Under the pieces are notes generated by a model. That model saw only the letters and a list, made by a program, of their open reading frames with translations, ran no database searches and was not told the origin of the DNA. Below are positions 9,183 to 18,262 of a stretch of DNA of 64,000 nt, piece after piece. The position numbers and the translations under genes were made by a program. The DNA is taken from contig JAAYDJ010000010.1 of the NCBI GenBank assembly GCA_012729335.1, positions 1-64,000 of the forward strand, written 5' to 3'. Numbering within the stretch: position 1 is the first letter of the stretch; each line of letters starts with the position of its first letter. The DNA comes from Bacteroidales bacterium. Lineage in GTDB: Bacteria > Bacteroidota > Bacteroidia > Bacteroidales > Prolixibacteraceae.

Positions 9183-9350
9183 CTTGACAAATATCGTCTG
9201 TTGACGGTCCCATTCCACTGGTTTGACCGTTCAAAAGTAGCACTTTTCCCGGAACAAGGCGTGATCACGCAGCCCGTGGTTCAAGTCTTTGTTTTTTTGC
9301 TTTGACCCGGTTCACTCCCGACAGAGCGGGGCATGCCCCGGTGGCTGATT

Positions 9351-9379
9351 TTGCGGCCACAAAGAGATCATTAACTTTG
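9351..9379 (+). promoter_or_regulatory. Bacteroidota-type promoter for the ThrRS-editing-domain gene
   Basis: A TTG (9351-9353) lies 18 bases before TAACTTTG (9372-9379), close to the Bacteroidota vegetative pattern TTG-N19-21-TAnnTTTG. The start codon at 9405 is 26 bases downstream. A perfect 14-base palindrome CGGGGCATGCCCCG lies just upstream near 9327-9340. Confidence 0.6.
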
Positions 9380-9404
9380 TGCATGAACCTAAGAAAATTA
9401 TACC

Positions 9405-9818
9405 ATGAAGGTTTTAATGATGGCGGTCACGCGGTTTGGTTATACGCCGGGGGATAAGACCCTGGAGGAGGCGACGGAGGTGACGGAGGGGGCTGAATAC
9501 CATGATGCGATGGTGGCTTTTGTGCAGGTGGAGGAGGCCGACGAAACCCAGGGGGCGGCCAGCCGCGAGAAGAAGCTGGTCAACCACCTGAAGTGGGCCC
9601 TCCGGAAAAACCAATGCAACAGGGTCATTCTCCACTCCTTTGCCCATCTCTCCTCCTCAAAGGCCTCTGTAGGTTTTTCACGTGAAGTATTTGATCTGGC
9701 AGAAAAGAGGTTGAAAAACGGCGGGATAGAGACCTGGCAGACTCCCTTCGGCTATTTCCTGAATCTCTCCCTGGAAGCCCCGGGCACTTCCCTGGCGCGG
9801 ATCTGGGCTGATCTGTGA
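9405..9818 (+). CDS. Stand-alone archaeal-type threonyl-tRNA synthetase editing domain
   Basis: A 137-residue cytoplasmic protein matching the N-terminal editing domain of archaeal threonyl-tRNA synthetases (D-aminoacyl-tRNA deacylase-like fold). Family signatures are an initial MKVLMM strand, AMVAFVQVEEAD around residues 35-48, VILHSFAHLSS around residues 74-84 and the late TPFGYF motif. In archaea this domain hydrolyses Ser-tRNA(Thr) misformed by ThrRS. Here no synthetase is attached and the protein is full length for the domain alone. A trans-editing or deacylase role is inferred. The gene has its own promoter and a bidirectional terminator. Confidence 0.8.
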   Translation: MKVLMMAVTRFGYTPGDKTLEEATEVTEGAEYHDAMVAFVQVEEADETQGAASREKKLVNHLKWALRKNQCNRVILHSFAHLSSSKASVGFSREVFDLAEKRLKNGGIETWQTPFGYFLNLSLEAPGTSLARIWADL

Positions 9819-9830
9819 GCTGAAAAATAA

Positions 9831-9861
9831 AAAAGGGGTTTCATGTGAAACCCCTTTTTTT
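9831..9861. terminator. Bidirectional terminator between convergent genes
   Basis: A near-perfect hairpin AAAGGGGTTTCA-TG-TGAAACCCCTTT is flanked by A-rich sequence on the left and a T run on the right. It can therefore terminate both the rightward editing-domain gene and the leftward RNA-binding gene. Confidence 0.85.
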
Positions 9862-9916
9862 ACGGCCTGCAGGCCGGTTATCGTTCGGTTTGGCCCTCAA
9901 GGGGCCAGAGATCATC

Positions 9917-10354
9917 TTAATATTTGTTGTAACCGCCACGGTCACCGCCGCGATCACCACCACGGTTGCCGCCGAAGCCGCCACGGTCGCCGTAACCACC
10001 ACGGTCACCGCCACCACGGTTGCCACCAAAACCACCACGGTTGCCACCACCGAAGCCACCGCCACGGTTGCCACCACCGCCACCACCGTAAGGCCTGCGC
10101 TCAGGACGCTCTTCACGGGGTTTGGCCACAGAAACGTTGATGGTCTTGCCATCATACTCAGCCTGGTTGAGCTCTTCAATAGCCTTGCGGCCTTCCTCTT
10201 CATTCGCCATTTCCACAAAACCGAATCCTCTCGACTTTCCGGAAAACTTGTCGGTAATCACTTTTGCTGAAGAAACTTCGCCGTATTCTTCAAATAATTC
10301 CCTTAAATCGTTGTCATTGACATCGAAACTTAAATTTGAAATGTAAATGTTCAT
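9917..10354 (-). CDS. RRM RNA-binding protein with glycine/arginine-rich tail
   Basis: A 145-residue protein. Residues 1-82 are one RNA recognition motif, with RNP2 NIYISNLSF (2-10) and RNP1 SRGFGFVEM (41-49). Residues about 93-145 are a low-complexity tail of GGNRGG, GGDRGG and GYGDRGG units. Small RRM proteins with RGG-like tails occur in Bacteroidota and cyanobacteria; some respond to cold and bind single-stranded RNA. A global role in RNA metabolism is likely. The long 5' untranslated region (up to about 200 bases, shared with the divergent methyltransferase gene) would suit post-transcriptional control, but I see no specific switch. Confidence 0.92.
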   Translation of the reverse strand: MNIYISNLSFDVNDNDLRELFEEYGEVSSAKVITDKFSGKSRGFGFVEMANEEEGRKAIEELNQAEYDGKTINVSVAKPREERPERRPYGGGGGGNRGGGFGGGNRGGFGGNRGGGDRGGYGDRGGFGGNRGGDRGGDRGGYNKY

Positions 10355-10573
10355 TTAAACTAAAAAATTGATAAATTAATTAAGTGGCGTTGAGGTTGAA
10401 AACAGTTAGGCGTGATAAAACTTTTCAAACGGTGAAGCTGTGAAAGTAAAACGTGACATGCTGCTGTCAATACTCAAATCGGGTGCAATGATAACAATTT
10501 TATTTATATTCTGTGTCAATAACCCTAAATATTTTATTTTTAACCGCCTGACAGTAAACAAACAGGGGGTAAA

Positions 10574-11995
10574 ATGGGAGACAATATGCCATATTTTTTT
10601 CCGGAGGCTTTTGCGGAACGGATGAAAATGCTTCTCGGGGAGGCTTTTTCTGCGTTTACCTCCTCTTATTCAGAAGATTCTCCGGTATCGGTGCGCTTAC
10701 ATCCTCTCAAGTGGAAGGGGGGATTGCCGGGTGACCGGATTCCGTGGTGCAGTCAGGGGTATTACCTGGGTCAGCGGCCCCTGTTTACGGCTGATCCGTG
10801 GCTGCATGGGGGGGCCTATTATGTGCAGGAGCCCTCTTCGATGTTTCTGGAGCAGTTATGCCGGGTGGTATGGCCTGAGAAGCCTGCCCTGGTGCTGGAT
10901 TTGTGCGGGGCCCCGGGAGGAAAGACCACCCACCTGATGTCGCTGCTCCAGCCCGGTGATCTGCTGGTCGCCAATGAGGTGATCCGCAGCAGGGCCCGTA
11001 TCCTTCAGGAAAACGTCACCAAGTGGGGCATTCCGGGGGTGGTGGTCACCAGCGGTGATCCGGCGGCCTTCGCCTCCCTGGGGGAGATCTTCGACCTCAT
11101 CGTGGTCGACGCTCCCTGTTCCGGAGAAGGCCTCTTCAGAAAAGAACCCCGTGCCGCGGAGGAATGGTCGCCAGACCATACCCGGCTGTGCGCCTCCCGC
11201 CAGAAAAGAATTCTCTCCGAAGCCTGGAAATGCCTCAAACCCGGTGGTGCCTTGGTCTACAGCACCTGTACCTTCAATCCGGATGAGAATGAGGAAAACC
11301 TGGAATGGCTGGCTCAGACGGCCGGCGCCTCTTTCCTGGAGGTGGTTCCCGATCCGGACTGGGGCATCGAAACCTCGGTGCACGGAAAGGTCACGGGTTA
11401 CCGGTTCTATCCCCACCGGCTTCGCGGGGAGGGTTTCTTTGCCGCCGTCGTCAGAAAGGAGGGCCATGGCACCGCCCCCCTCACTTCAAAGGGAAGCCCC
11501 CGGAACTGGAGCCCCGCAACCCGCAGGGAAATCACCACCCTTGAACCCTGGATCCTTCCCGGTTTGGCAGGGGAGTTTCTTTCCGACGGAGAAATAACTA
11601 CCCTCTTCCCGGGCGGGGGACGGCCCCTGCTGGCTCTCCTCGAAAAACGGATGCCCCTCCTTCAGGTGGGCATTCCCGTGGCTTCAGCCACCGGCGCCCA
11701 CTTCATCCCCCACCCGGCACTCGCCCTCTCCACCGCCCTCCACAGGGAGCGCTTCCCTGTCGCCCCCCTCTCCCCTGAAGAGGCCATACGGTTCCTCCGC
11801 AAAGACCCCCTCCTGCTTCCCGGCAGAGAAAAGGGCTGGATCCTGGCCACCTTCAGAAACCTCCCCCTGGGATGGCTTAAAAACCTGGGCAACCGCACCA
11901 ATAATTACTTTCCCCAGGAATACCGGATCAGAATGACCATCCCCCATCCACCTCCCATCTGGCACGACCCGCTGACACGCTCCACGATGGAATAA
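10574..11995 (+). CDS. RsmB/RsmF-family 16S rRNA (cytosine-C5) methyltransferase
   Basis: A 473-residue SAM-dependent RNA methyltransferase of the NOL1/NOP2/Sun family. After a short N-terminal region it shows the SAM-binding loop GAPGGKTT (near residue 116), DAPCSGEGLFRK containing the Cys that releases product, and YSTCTFNPDENE with the nucleophilic Cys. Residues beyond about 300 form a C-terminal extension like the PUA-related part of RsmF/YebU, which helps select 16S rRNA C1407-type sites. Length and tail fit RsmF better than RsmB. It is a single gene divergent from the RRM gene. Confidence 0.85.
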   Translation: MGDNMPYFFPEAFAERMKMLLGEAFSAFTSSYSEDSPVSVRLHPLKWKGGLPGDRIPWCSQGYYLGQRPLFTADPWLHGGAYYVQEPSSMFLEQLCRVVWPEKPALVLDLCGAPGGKTTHLMSLLQPGDLLVANEVIRSRARILQENVTKWGIPGVVVTSGDPAAFASLGEIFDLIVVDAPCSGEGLFRKEPRAAEEWSPDHTRLCASRQKRILSEAWKCLKPGGALVYSTCTFNPDENEENLEWLAQTAGASFLEVVPDPDWGIETSVHGKVTGYRFYPHRLRGEGFFAAVVRKEGHGTAPLTSKGSPRNWSPATRREITTLEPWILPGLAGEFLSDGEITTLFPGGGRPLLALLEKRMPLLQVGIPVASATGAHFIPHPALALSTALHRERFPVAPLSPEEAIRFLRKDPLLLPGREKGWILATFRNLPLGWLKNLGNRTNNYFPQEYRIRMTIPHPPPIWHDPLTRSTME

Positions 11996-12073
11996 CCCGC
12001 CCGCCCTCTTCCATCCGGCTTCGCCCGCCTCCTCCTGTTTTTCTTTGCCGGAAATTTTGCAGTTCTGCGTCAA

Positions 12074-12116
12074 ATGATTATATTATAATCGTAAAAATGA
12101 TTAAAATATAATCATA
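12074..12116 (+). promoter_or_regulatory. Twin palindromic operator upstream of the DnaE-type polymerase
   Basis: Two dyads lie side by side: GATTATA-T-TATAATC (12076-12090, perfect seven-base arms) and ATGATTAAAATATAATCAT (12097-12115, eight of nine paired). They end two bases before the start codon. The 18 bases at 12097-12114 are identical to 50578-50595 in the dinB/lexA-like intergenic region. Centre spacing is 23 bases, roughly two helical turns, which would suit cooperative repressor binding. Confidence 0.75.
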
Positions 12117-12117
12117 A

Positions 12118-15057
12118 ATGTATCTTAACTGTCACAGTTATTTCAGTTTGTGTTACGGTACGCTGTCGGTCGAGCGGCTGGTGGAGGAGGCCATCCGGAA
12201 GGGGGTGACGGCGATGGCGCTGACCGACATCAACAATTCCACGGGGGTTCTTGATTTCTTCAGTGCGGCCCTCAAGGGGGGGATCAAGCCTTTGGCGGGA
12301 GTGGAGTTCCGCAACGGTCAGGTGCTGATGTACACCGGTCTTGCCCGCAATAACGAAGGTTTTTACGAGCTGAATGATTTTCTGAGCCGGCATCTGATAG
12401 AGAAGAAGCCTTTTCCGGGGATGCCGCCGTTTCTTCCCAATGCCTGGTTTGTCTTTCCTTTCGGGAGTCGCCGGCTGGAGCAGCTCAGCGAGAATGAATA
12501 CCTGGGGGTGCGTATTCCGGATCTGAACCGGGTACGGGTTCTTCACACGCGTGCCGACTACCGGAAGATGGTGGCCTGGGCACCGGTGACTTTTGCCGGC
12601 GGGGAGGATTACCAGCTTCACCGCCATCTCCGGGCGATTGACCACAACATTCTCCTGAGCCGGCTCACTCCGGCGATGCTGGCACCCGATGATGAGTATT
12701 TCCTGCCGCCCCCGAAACTGGCGGAGTATTATGCCGATTTTCCGGAGTTGCTGCAGAACGCCAGCCGTATCCTTGACCAAAGCAGCGTCGTTTTTGAATT
12801 CGGCACGATCAAGAACAAGCAGACCTTCACGGGCAGCCGCCACGACGACCGGGCCCTGCTGGAGAAGCTGGCCCTTGATGGCTGGAAATACCGCTACGGC
12901 CAGGACCGGGAGGCGCTGGAAAGGGTGCGCCATGAACTGGGGATCATCGACAGGATGGGTTTTTCCTCCTATTTTCTGATCACCTGGGACATCATCCGCT
13001 ATTCCATGGGGCGTGGTTTTTACCATGTAGGCCGGGGCAGCGGCGCCAACAGTGTGGTCGCTTACTGCCTGCGGATCACCGATGTGGATCCCATCGAACT
13101 GAACCTCTATTTTGAACGGTTCATCAATCCGAAGCGTTCCTCCCCGCCCGATTTCGACATCGACTTCTCATGGAAGGAGCGTGACGAGGTCCAGGATTAC
13201 ATCTTCAAGAGGTATGGGCCGAAGCACACTGCCCTGTTGGGGACCATCACCACCTTCCAGGGGCGTTCCACCCTGCGGGAACTCGGTAAGGTCTATGGTC
13301 TGCCGAAAAGCGAAATCGACATGCTGGTCAATGAGCCCGAAAACAACCTCAACGAGAATGAGCTGACACGGCGGATGTTCCGGATAGGGGCCATGATGGA
13401 CAACTTCCCCAACAGCCGCAGCATCCATGCCGGGGGGATCCTTATTTCGGAGAAACCCATCAACTATTACACGGCCCTGGATATGCCCCCGAAGGGATTT
13501 CAGACCACCCAGTGGGACATGTACGTAGCTGAATCGATCGGTTTTGAGAAGATCGACATTCTGAGCCAGCGGGGCATCGGCCATATCAGGGAGAGTGTGG
13601 AGATCATCCGCCGCAACCGGGGGGAGGAGATTGACATCCACCGGGTGGCCGATTTCAAGAAGGATGAGCAGGTACGCCGGCAGCTCCGTGCGGGGGAGAC
13701 CATCGGCTGTTTTTATATTGAGAGTCCCGCCATGCGGGGACTGCTCAATAAGCTGCGTTGCGACAATTACATCTCCCTGGTGGCGGCCAGTTCCATCATC
13801 CGCCCGGGGGTGGCCAAAAGCGGGATGATGCGCGAGTACATCCGCCGTTTTCACCATCCCGACAGGATCGAATATCTCCATCCGGTCATGAAAGAGCAAC
13901 TGGAAGAGACTTATGGCGTGATGGTTTACCAGGAGGATGTGCTGAAGGTGTGCCATCATTTTGCCGGTCTCGACCTGGCCGATGCCGATGTGCTGCGCCG
14001 GGCCATGAGCGGCAAATACCGGTCGAAGGCAGAATTTCAGAAGATCGTGGAGAAGTTCCACGAGAACTGTGCCCTGCGGGGCTATTCTGCGGAACTTACC
14101 GCGGAGGTATGGCGGCAGATCGAGAGTTTTGCCGGGTATTCCTTTTCCAAGGCCCATTCTGCCTCCTATGCCGTGGAGAGCTATCAGAGCCTTTTCCTGA
14201 AGGCGCACTATCCCCTGGAGTTCATGGTGGCGGTCATCAATAATTTCGGGGGGTTTTATCAGACCTGGGTGTATGTGAACGAAGCGCGCCGCTGCGGGGC
14301 CTCCGTGGAGCTCCCCTGCGTTAACCACAGTGAGGCCCTGACCACTCTCGAGGGGAAAACGGTTTACCTGGGGCTGGCGCTGTTGGGGGGTGTGGAGGCG
14401 AAAACGGTGGAAAGGGTGGTGGAAGAACGGCAGCGGGGCGGTCTTTTCCAATCGCTCGACGATTTTGTCAGCCGGGTTCTTCTCCTCCGGGAACAGATGA
14501 CCCTGCTGATCCGCATCGGAGCATTACGCTTTACCGGCTGCTCCAAGGCCCGCCTCCTCTGGGAGGTACACATGCTGCTCACCCGCAAACGCCCCCTGCA
14601 GGTCCAGAAGCAGCTCTTCACCCGGCAGTCAAAGCAATTCGAGCTCCCTCACTTTGAGGAGAAACCCCTCGAGGCGGTCTATGACGAATTGGAACTCCTC
14701 GGATTTCCGGTGACCATGACCTTCTTCGACCTGCTTCAGACCCGGTGGCGCAGCCCCGTTCACGCCCGCAACCTGGCGGAATACGACGGGCAGACCGTCA
14801 AAATGCTGGGACTCCTGGTTACCATTAAATATGTGCGTACCACCAAAGCCGACATCATGCACTTCGGATGCTTCCTCGATCCCTATGGCGAATTCTTCGA
14901 TACCGTCCATTTCCCCGACTCCCTGCGGGAATATCCCTTTAAGGGAAGAGGGATCTACCTTCTGCTGGGAAAGGTGACCACCGAGTTTGGCCACCCCTCC
15001 CTGGAAATTCATAAAATGGCCAAAATGCCCCTGCAGGGCGACCCCCGGGAGAAATAA
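12118..15057 (+). CDS. Short DnaE-type DNA polymerase III alpha subunit, probably the mutagenic paralogue
   Basis: A 979-residue C-family polymerase. Catalytic aspartates are retained in PPDFDIDF (Asp347 and Asp349) and KIDILS (Asp480). The N-terminal PHP domain is degenerate: the usual HxH and TDHGN metal motifs read HSYFS and TDINN. A helix-hairpin region (about 770-850) and an OB-fold (from about residue 895, MLGLLVTIK) follow, and the protein stops without the long tau-binding tail of replicative alpha subunits. These traits, the small size and the operator shared with dinB and a LexA-like gene suggest the damage-induced translesion paralogue rather than the main replicase. The start at 12118 follows the operator directly. 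Confidence is high for the family, moderate for the role. Confidence 0.88.
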   Translation: MYLNCHSYFSLCYGTLSVERLVEEAIRKGVTAMALTDINNSTGVLDFFSAALKGGIKPLAGVEFRNGQVLMYTGLARNNEGFYELNDFLSRHLIEKKPFPGMPPFLPNAWFVFPFGSRRLEQLSENEYLGVRIPDLNRVRVLHTRADYRKMVAWAPVTFAGGEDYQLHRHLRAIDHNILLSRLTPAMLAPDDEYFLPPPKLAEYYADFPELLQNASRILDQSSVVFEFGTIKNKQTFTGSRHDDRALLEKLALDGWKYRYGQDREALERVRHELGIIDRMGFSSYFLITWDIIRYSMGRGFYHVGRGSGANSVVAYCLRITDVDPIELNLYFERFINPKRSSPPDFDIDFSWKERDEVQDYIFKRYGPKHTALLGTITTFQGRSTLRELGKVYGLPKSEIDMLVNEPENNLNENELTRRMFRIGAMMDNFPNSRSIHAGGILISEKPINYYTALDMPPKGFQTTQWDMYVAESIGFEKIDILSQRGIGHIRESVEIIRRNRGEEIDIHRVADFKKDEQVRRQLRAGETIGCFYIESPAMRGLLNKLRCDNYISLVAASSIIRPGVAKSGMMREYIRRFHHPDRIEYLHPVMKEQLEETYGVMVYQEDVLKVCHHFAGLDLADADVLRRAMSGKYRSKAEFQKIVEKFHENCALRGYSAELTAEVWRQIESFAGYSFSKAHSASYAVESYQSLFLKAHYPLEFMVAVINNFGGFYQTWVYVNEARRCGASVELPCVNHSEALTTLEGKTVYLGLALLGGVEAKTVERVVEERQRGGLFQSLDDFVSRVLLLREQMTLLIRIGALRFTGCSKARLLWEVHMLLTRKRPLQVQKQLFTRQSKQFELPHFEEKPLEAVYDELELLGFPVTMTFFDLLQTRWRSPVHARNLAEYDGQTVKMLGLLVTIKYVRTTKADIMHFGCFLDPYGEFFDTVHFPDSLREYPFKGRGIYLLLGKVTTEFGHPSLEIHKMAKMPLQGDPREK

Positions 15058-15225
15058 GGTTTTCACTGCGCTCTGGCAGGGTTGCCAGGCCTTAGCTTTA
15101 GCTGCGTCAGGCGAAGGTCAAGTTTTTCGGGGAGGTCAAGGTTAAGCTTAAGGTGGAGTTCAGGGTTCAGGACATCACCTGGTTCAGGTATGAAAAGGAG
15201 GTTTGGACTGGCCAGGGCAGTATTC

Positions 15226-16725
15226 CTAGGGGAGCACGGCCATTTTCAGGGAGCAGAATTGCTGCTGGCCTGCAAAGGTAAGGAGGTAAATACCGGCGGT
15301 AAGGTTCATCTGTCTTGCCGAGAAACTGGTGTTTCCCTCTGGTACCAGGGTGGTATAGACCTTTTTCCCCGACAGGGTGTGGATCGTCACTACTCCGGGG
15401 CCGGGGGAGGTAAGGGTGAACAGTTCTTGTACAGGCTGAGGAAAAACAAGCAGGGGGTGCCCTGAGGGTTGGGGCATCCCTCCTGAAGTGGAGGTTTGGA
15501 CAAAGAAATCTACTTTGCCGGCTCCGGCTCCTGCTTTGACCAGTTCGGGCAGGGTGGCTGCGTCAGCGGCGGTATAGCTGTAGTAGTCGTGGGGATCGAA
15601 AACCGCTGCGGGGTTCAGTTCGTCAAACCGGATCGATTTGTTGCCCGGGTTTAGCATGGCGGTACGGATGTCTGCTGCCGTGAAGATCCGGGTGAGGCCG
15701 CTGTCGTCATTCAGGTTGCCGGATTGTTTTAATCCGGCCGCCGGGTAGTTGCCTGTTTCGGAGCTCCAGGGGCCATATACTGCGGTGAAGTCGTTTTTGG
15801 TGCGGTCGGCATACATGGGCCAGACCGTATTGAGGAAAAAATTGCCCTCGGCGACCACACGGGCCTGGTTGGCCGCGGCAATACCGTAATTGGTGACTCC
15901 TTCATACAGGTTGTTCAGCACGTGTACCTCCCCGAACCTCACCCGCGGATGGCGCGAATGGGTGTTCAGGTAGTAATTCATATAAAAGGTGGTCTTCAGT
16001 CGCCCGGTATCCGTGGCCCCGTTGTTGTCGGAATGCCCGACCAGTCCTGTTTTCCAGCTGTTACGGAAGTGACACCACGAAACAGTGATGTAACTCGCGC
16101 CATCCTTGATATCCACCCCTCCGTCGGGATGCTCTTTGTTGGCCGGCCTGGTGGTGGGGTGCCCGAAAGTGCAGTGATCCACCCACACATGATGGGTTTC
16201 AGGTTCGCCAATATTCACGCCATCATCATAATAATCCTGAAAGGTGATGTTCCTGATGATCGTATTCCATGACCGCTTCACGTTGATGCCGAATTGCAGC
16301 ACCACATCGCCGCGGCCGATGATGGTCAGGTCACCCTGTTCCTGGATGGCCAGCATACTGTTTCCCCATATGCTGCCGCTCTCGGGTACTTCCGCGGCTT
16401 CGGGGTAGATTCCTCCCTCCAGGATAATGACCAGCGGCGCATATTTTGCCGTTCCGAAGTCAGCCTTATTCCGGTATGCTTTATGACGGTCATAGAGCAG
16501 ATAAACCAATTTCTGGAATTCCGCAGGTCCGTGAATGGTCGCCACATTGCTGCTGGTCGCCGGTTCCCCACCTCCGGTAACCGGACCGGTAAAACCGTCG
16601 CCATTTACGGAGGCAAAACCCACCGGGCCACTCCCTTCCCTGGCCATCACCTGGCCCGGAGCTACCCTGAAATGCAGTGTCAGGAAAAGAACCATCAGGG
16701 CGGTTATCAACCATTCCGTTTTCAT
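15226..16725 (-). CDS. Secreted pectate lyase (PL1-like) with type IX sorting domain
   Basis: A 499-residue secreted polysaccharide lyase. The ATG at 16725 is chosen because it opens the signal peptide (MKTEWLITALMVLFL); the longer frame upstream has no signal. The right-handed beta-helix region, about 50-390, contains WVDHCTF, DGGVDIKDGASYITVSW and the hallmark SRHPRVRFG with the catalytic arginine, followed by HVLNNLYEG. It should cleave de-esterified polygalacturonate by beta-elimination with calcium. The last 75 residues, from VFPQPV to a basic, strand-rich end with AGIYLLTF, form a type A sorting domain for the type IX system. It is divergent from the metallophosphoesterase and there are no SusC/D genes beside it. 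Confidence 0.9.
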   Translation of the reverse strand: MKTEWLITALMVLFLTLHFRVAPGQVMAREGSGPVGFASVNGDGFTGPVTGGGEPATSSNVATIHGPAEFQKLVYLLYDRHKAYRNKADFGTAKYAPLVIILEGGIYPEAAEVPESGSIWGNSMLAIQEQGDLTIIGRGDVVLQFGINVKRSWNTIIRNITFQDYYDDGVNIGEPETHHVWVDHCTFGHPTTRPANKEHPDGGVDIKDGASYITVSWCHFRNSWKTGLVGHSDNNGATDTGRLKTTFYMNYYLNTHSRHPRVRFGEVHVLNNLYEGVTNYGIAAANQARVVAEGNFFLNTVWPMYADRTKNDFTAVYGPWSSETGNYPAAGLKQSGNLNDDSGLTRIFTAADIRTAMLNPGNKSIRFDELNPAAVFDPHDYYSYTAADAATLPELVKAGAGAGKVDFFVQTSTSGGMPQPSGHPLLVFPQPVQELFTLTSPGPGVVTIHTLSGKKVYTTLVPEGNTSFSARQMNLTAGIYLLTFAGQQQFCSLKMAVLP

Positions 16726-16845
16726 CACCCCCAAGATAACCAAAAAAATGGCGGTTGTACACTTTTTGAACTTCCGCCAGCTCCTAATATCCGGGTTTGC
16801 CGTGATTACATGACATAAAATGAACTTTGATAGGGAATTCCTGTT

Positions 16846-16853
16846 TATTTTTG
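16846..16853 (+). promoter_or_regulatory. Probable -7 element of the metallophosphoesterase gene
   Basis: TATTTTTG matches TAnnTTTG and lies 52 bases before the start at 16906. A TTG occurs at 16827-16829, slightly closer (16 bases) than the preferred 19-21. Confidence 0.4.
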
Positions 16854-16905
16854 GTGGAAAATCGGACCTGGTACGCGCGTACGTAAGGTCACTCAGACAT
16901 CTGAA

Positions 16906-18063
16906 ATGAAAATTAACCATGCCTTTATGATATTCTTTCTGATCGTTTTTACGGTTCTTGCTTTGGTGAACCTGTATATTTTCTACCGCACCTGTCATCT
17001 TTTTCCGGTGGAACAGCCATACAGACGGCTGATCATCGCGCTCTTCTGGATGGTGGCTTTCGGGTATATGGCCGGAAGGATCCTGGAGCGCACCGGCGCT
17101 GAAGGAGTGGCAGAATTTCTCATCAAGGCCGGCTCCCTCTGGCTGGGGGCCATGGTTTACCTGACCCTGTTGTTCCTTCTGTTCGATCTGCTCAGGGGGG
17201 TCAGTCTTATTCCCGGACTAAAGGGATTCTTTTCCTTTTCGTGGGCAAGTGAGAAAGGCCGGTGGATCACGGCTGGCGTTTATGGGGTGACCGCCCTGAT
17301 CCTGGTGGCGGGTTTTTTCAATGCCCGCCATCCCAAGGTGGTGCGGCAACCCGTGGTGCTGGATAAGGTGGTGCCGGGAGGTATCTATAAAGCCCTGCTT
17401 GTCTCCGATATCCACCTGGGTGTCATGATCGCCAACGGGCGGCTGGGGCGGCTGGTGGAACTGATGAACCGGCAGGAAGCCGACCTGATTCTGATGGCCG
17501 GTGATATTTTTGACGAGGACCTTGGACCGGTGATCCGGAACAACCTGGGTGACCTGCTGAAGAATCTACGGGCGAAGGAGGGGGTTTACGCCATTCTGGG
17601 GAACCACGAGTTTTACGGTCATTCCGGGGATGCCACCCAGTACCTCGCAGATCATCACATCAGGGTTTTGCGCGACACTACAGTGACATTGCCTTCAGGG
17701 GTTGTCGTGGCCGGAAGGGAGGACATCACCGGGGAACGGATGTTTCAGAAAAAGCGGAAAAGCCTTCAGGACCTGCTGGCCGGTTCCGATACCACCCGCC
17801 CTGTTATCCTCATGGACCATCAGCCATATCACCTCGCGGAGGTGGCCCGGCATCCGGTCGACCTGCAGGTGTCGGGGCATACCCATCATGGCCAGCTCTG
17901 GCCTTTTAACTTCATCACCAAAGCCATCTTTGAGATCAGCATGGGCTACGGTAGAATCGGGAACACCCATTTCTACGTTTCACCGGGGGTAGGCACCTGG
18001 GGCCCGCCCATCCGCACCAGTTCCCGTCCTGAGGTCATTGTGCTGGAAATTTCCGGGAAATAA
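16906..18063 (+). CDS. Membrane-anchored metallophosphoesterase (YkuE/YaeI type)
   Basis: A 385-residue protein with four likely membrane segments in residues 1-140 and a calcineurin-like phosphoesterase domain from about 160. Metal ligands are visible in order: SDIHLG (Asp168, His170), AGDIFDED (Asp200), GNHEFYG (Asn233, His234), MDHQPYH and GHTHHGQLWP. The nearest recognisable relatives include Bacillus YkuE and E. coli YpbG/YaeI, some of which hydrolyse UDP-2,3-diacylglucosamine or other phosphodiesters. The true substrate here is unknown. The catalytic domain probably faces the periplasm. The gene appears monocistronic. Confidence 0.88.
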   Translation: MKINHAFMIFFLIVFTVLALVNLYIFYRTCHLFPVEQPYRRLIIALFWMVAFGYMAGRILERTGAEGVAEFLIKAGSLWLGAMVYLTLLFLLFDLLRGVSLIPGLKGFFSFSWASEKGRWITAGVYGVTALILVAGFFNARHPKVVRQPVVLDKVVPGGIYKALLVSDIHLGVMIANGRLGRLVELMNRQEADLILMAGDIFDEDLGPVIRNNLGDLLKNLRAKEGVYAILGNHEFYGHSGDATQYLADHHIRVLRDTTVTLPSGVVVAGREDITGERMFQKKRKSLQDLLAGSDTTRPVILMDHQPYHLAEVARHPVDLQVSGHTHHGQLWPFNFITKAIFEISMGYGRIGNTHFYVSPGVGTWGPPIRTSSRPEVIVLEISGK

Positions 18064-18262
18064 AGGATATTAGTGTCCGGACTTCCGGAAGCGTTTCAGT
18101 CAAATATACATTCCTCACATGAGATTTTCTGCACCTGCATGGTGAATGTCGTCAGTGAGCCTGAACCGAAGCTTAAAAGGGGGGGATCCACTTCATTGCA
18201 TGAATCAAAATAAACTGCTCACAGAAAGCAAATAGCCGGAATATGATTGCATATTACCGCTT

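Noticed and set aside
9327-9340. Perfect palindrome CGGGGCATGCCCCG upstream of the editing-domain promoter
   Set aside because: Too short and unreplicated in the window to claim as an operator; no T run for a terminator.
15058-15225. Short AGGTCAAG / TTAAGCTTAAGG repeats after the dnaE gene
   Set aside because: Few and weak units without symmetry to any other locus; probably decayed non-coding sequence.
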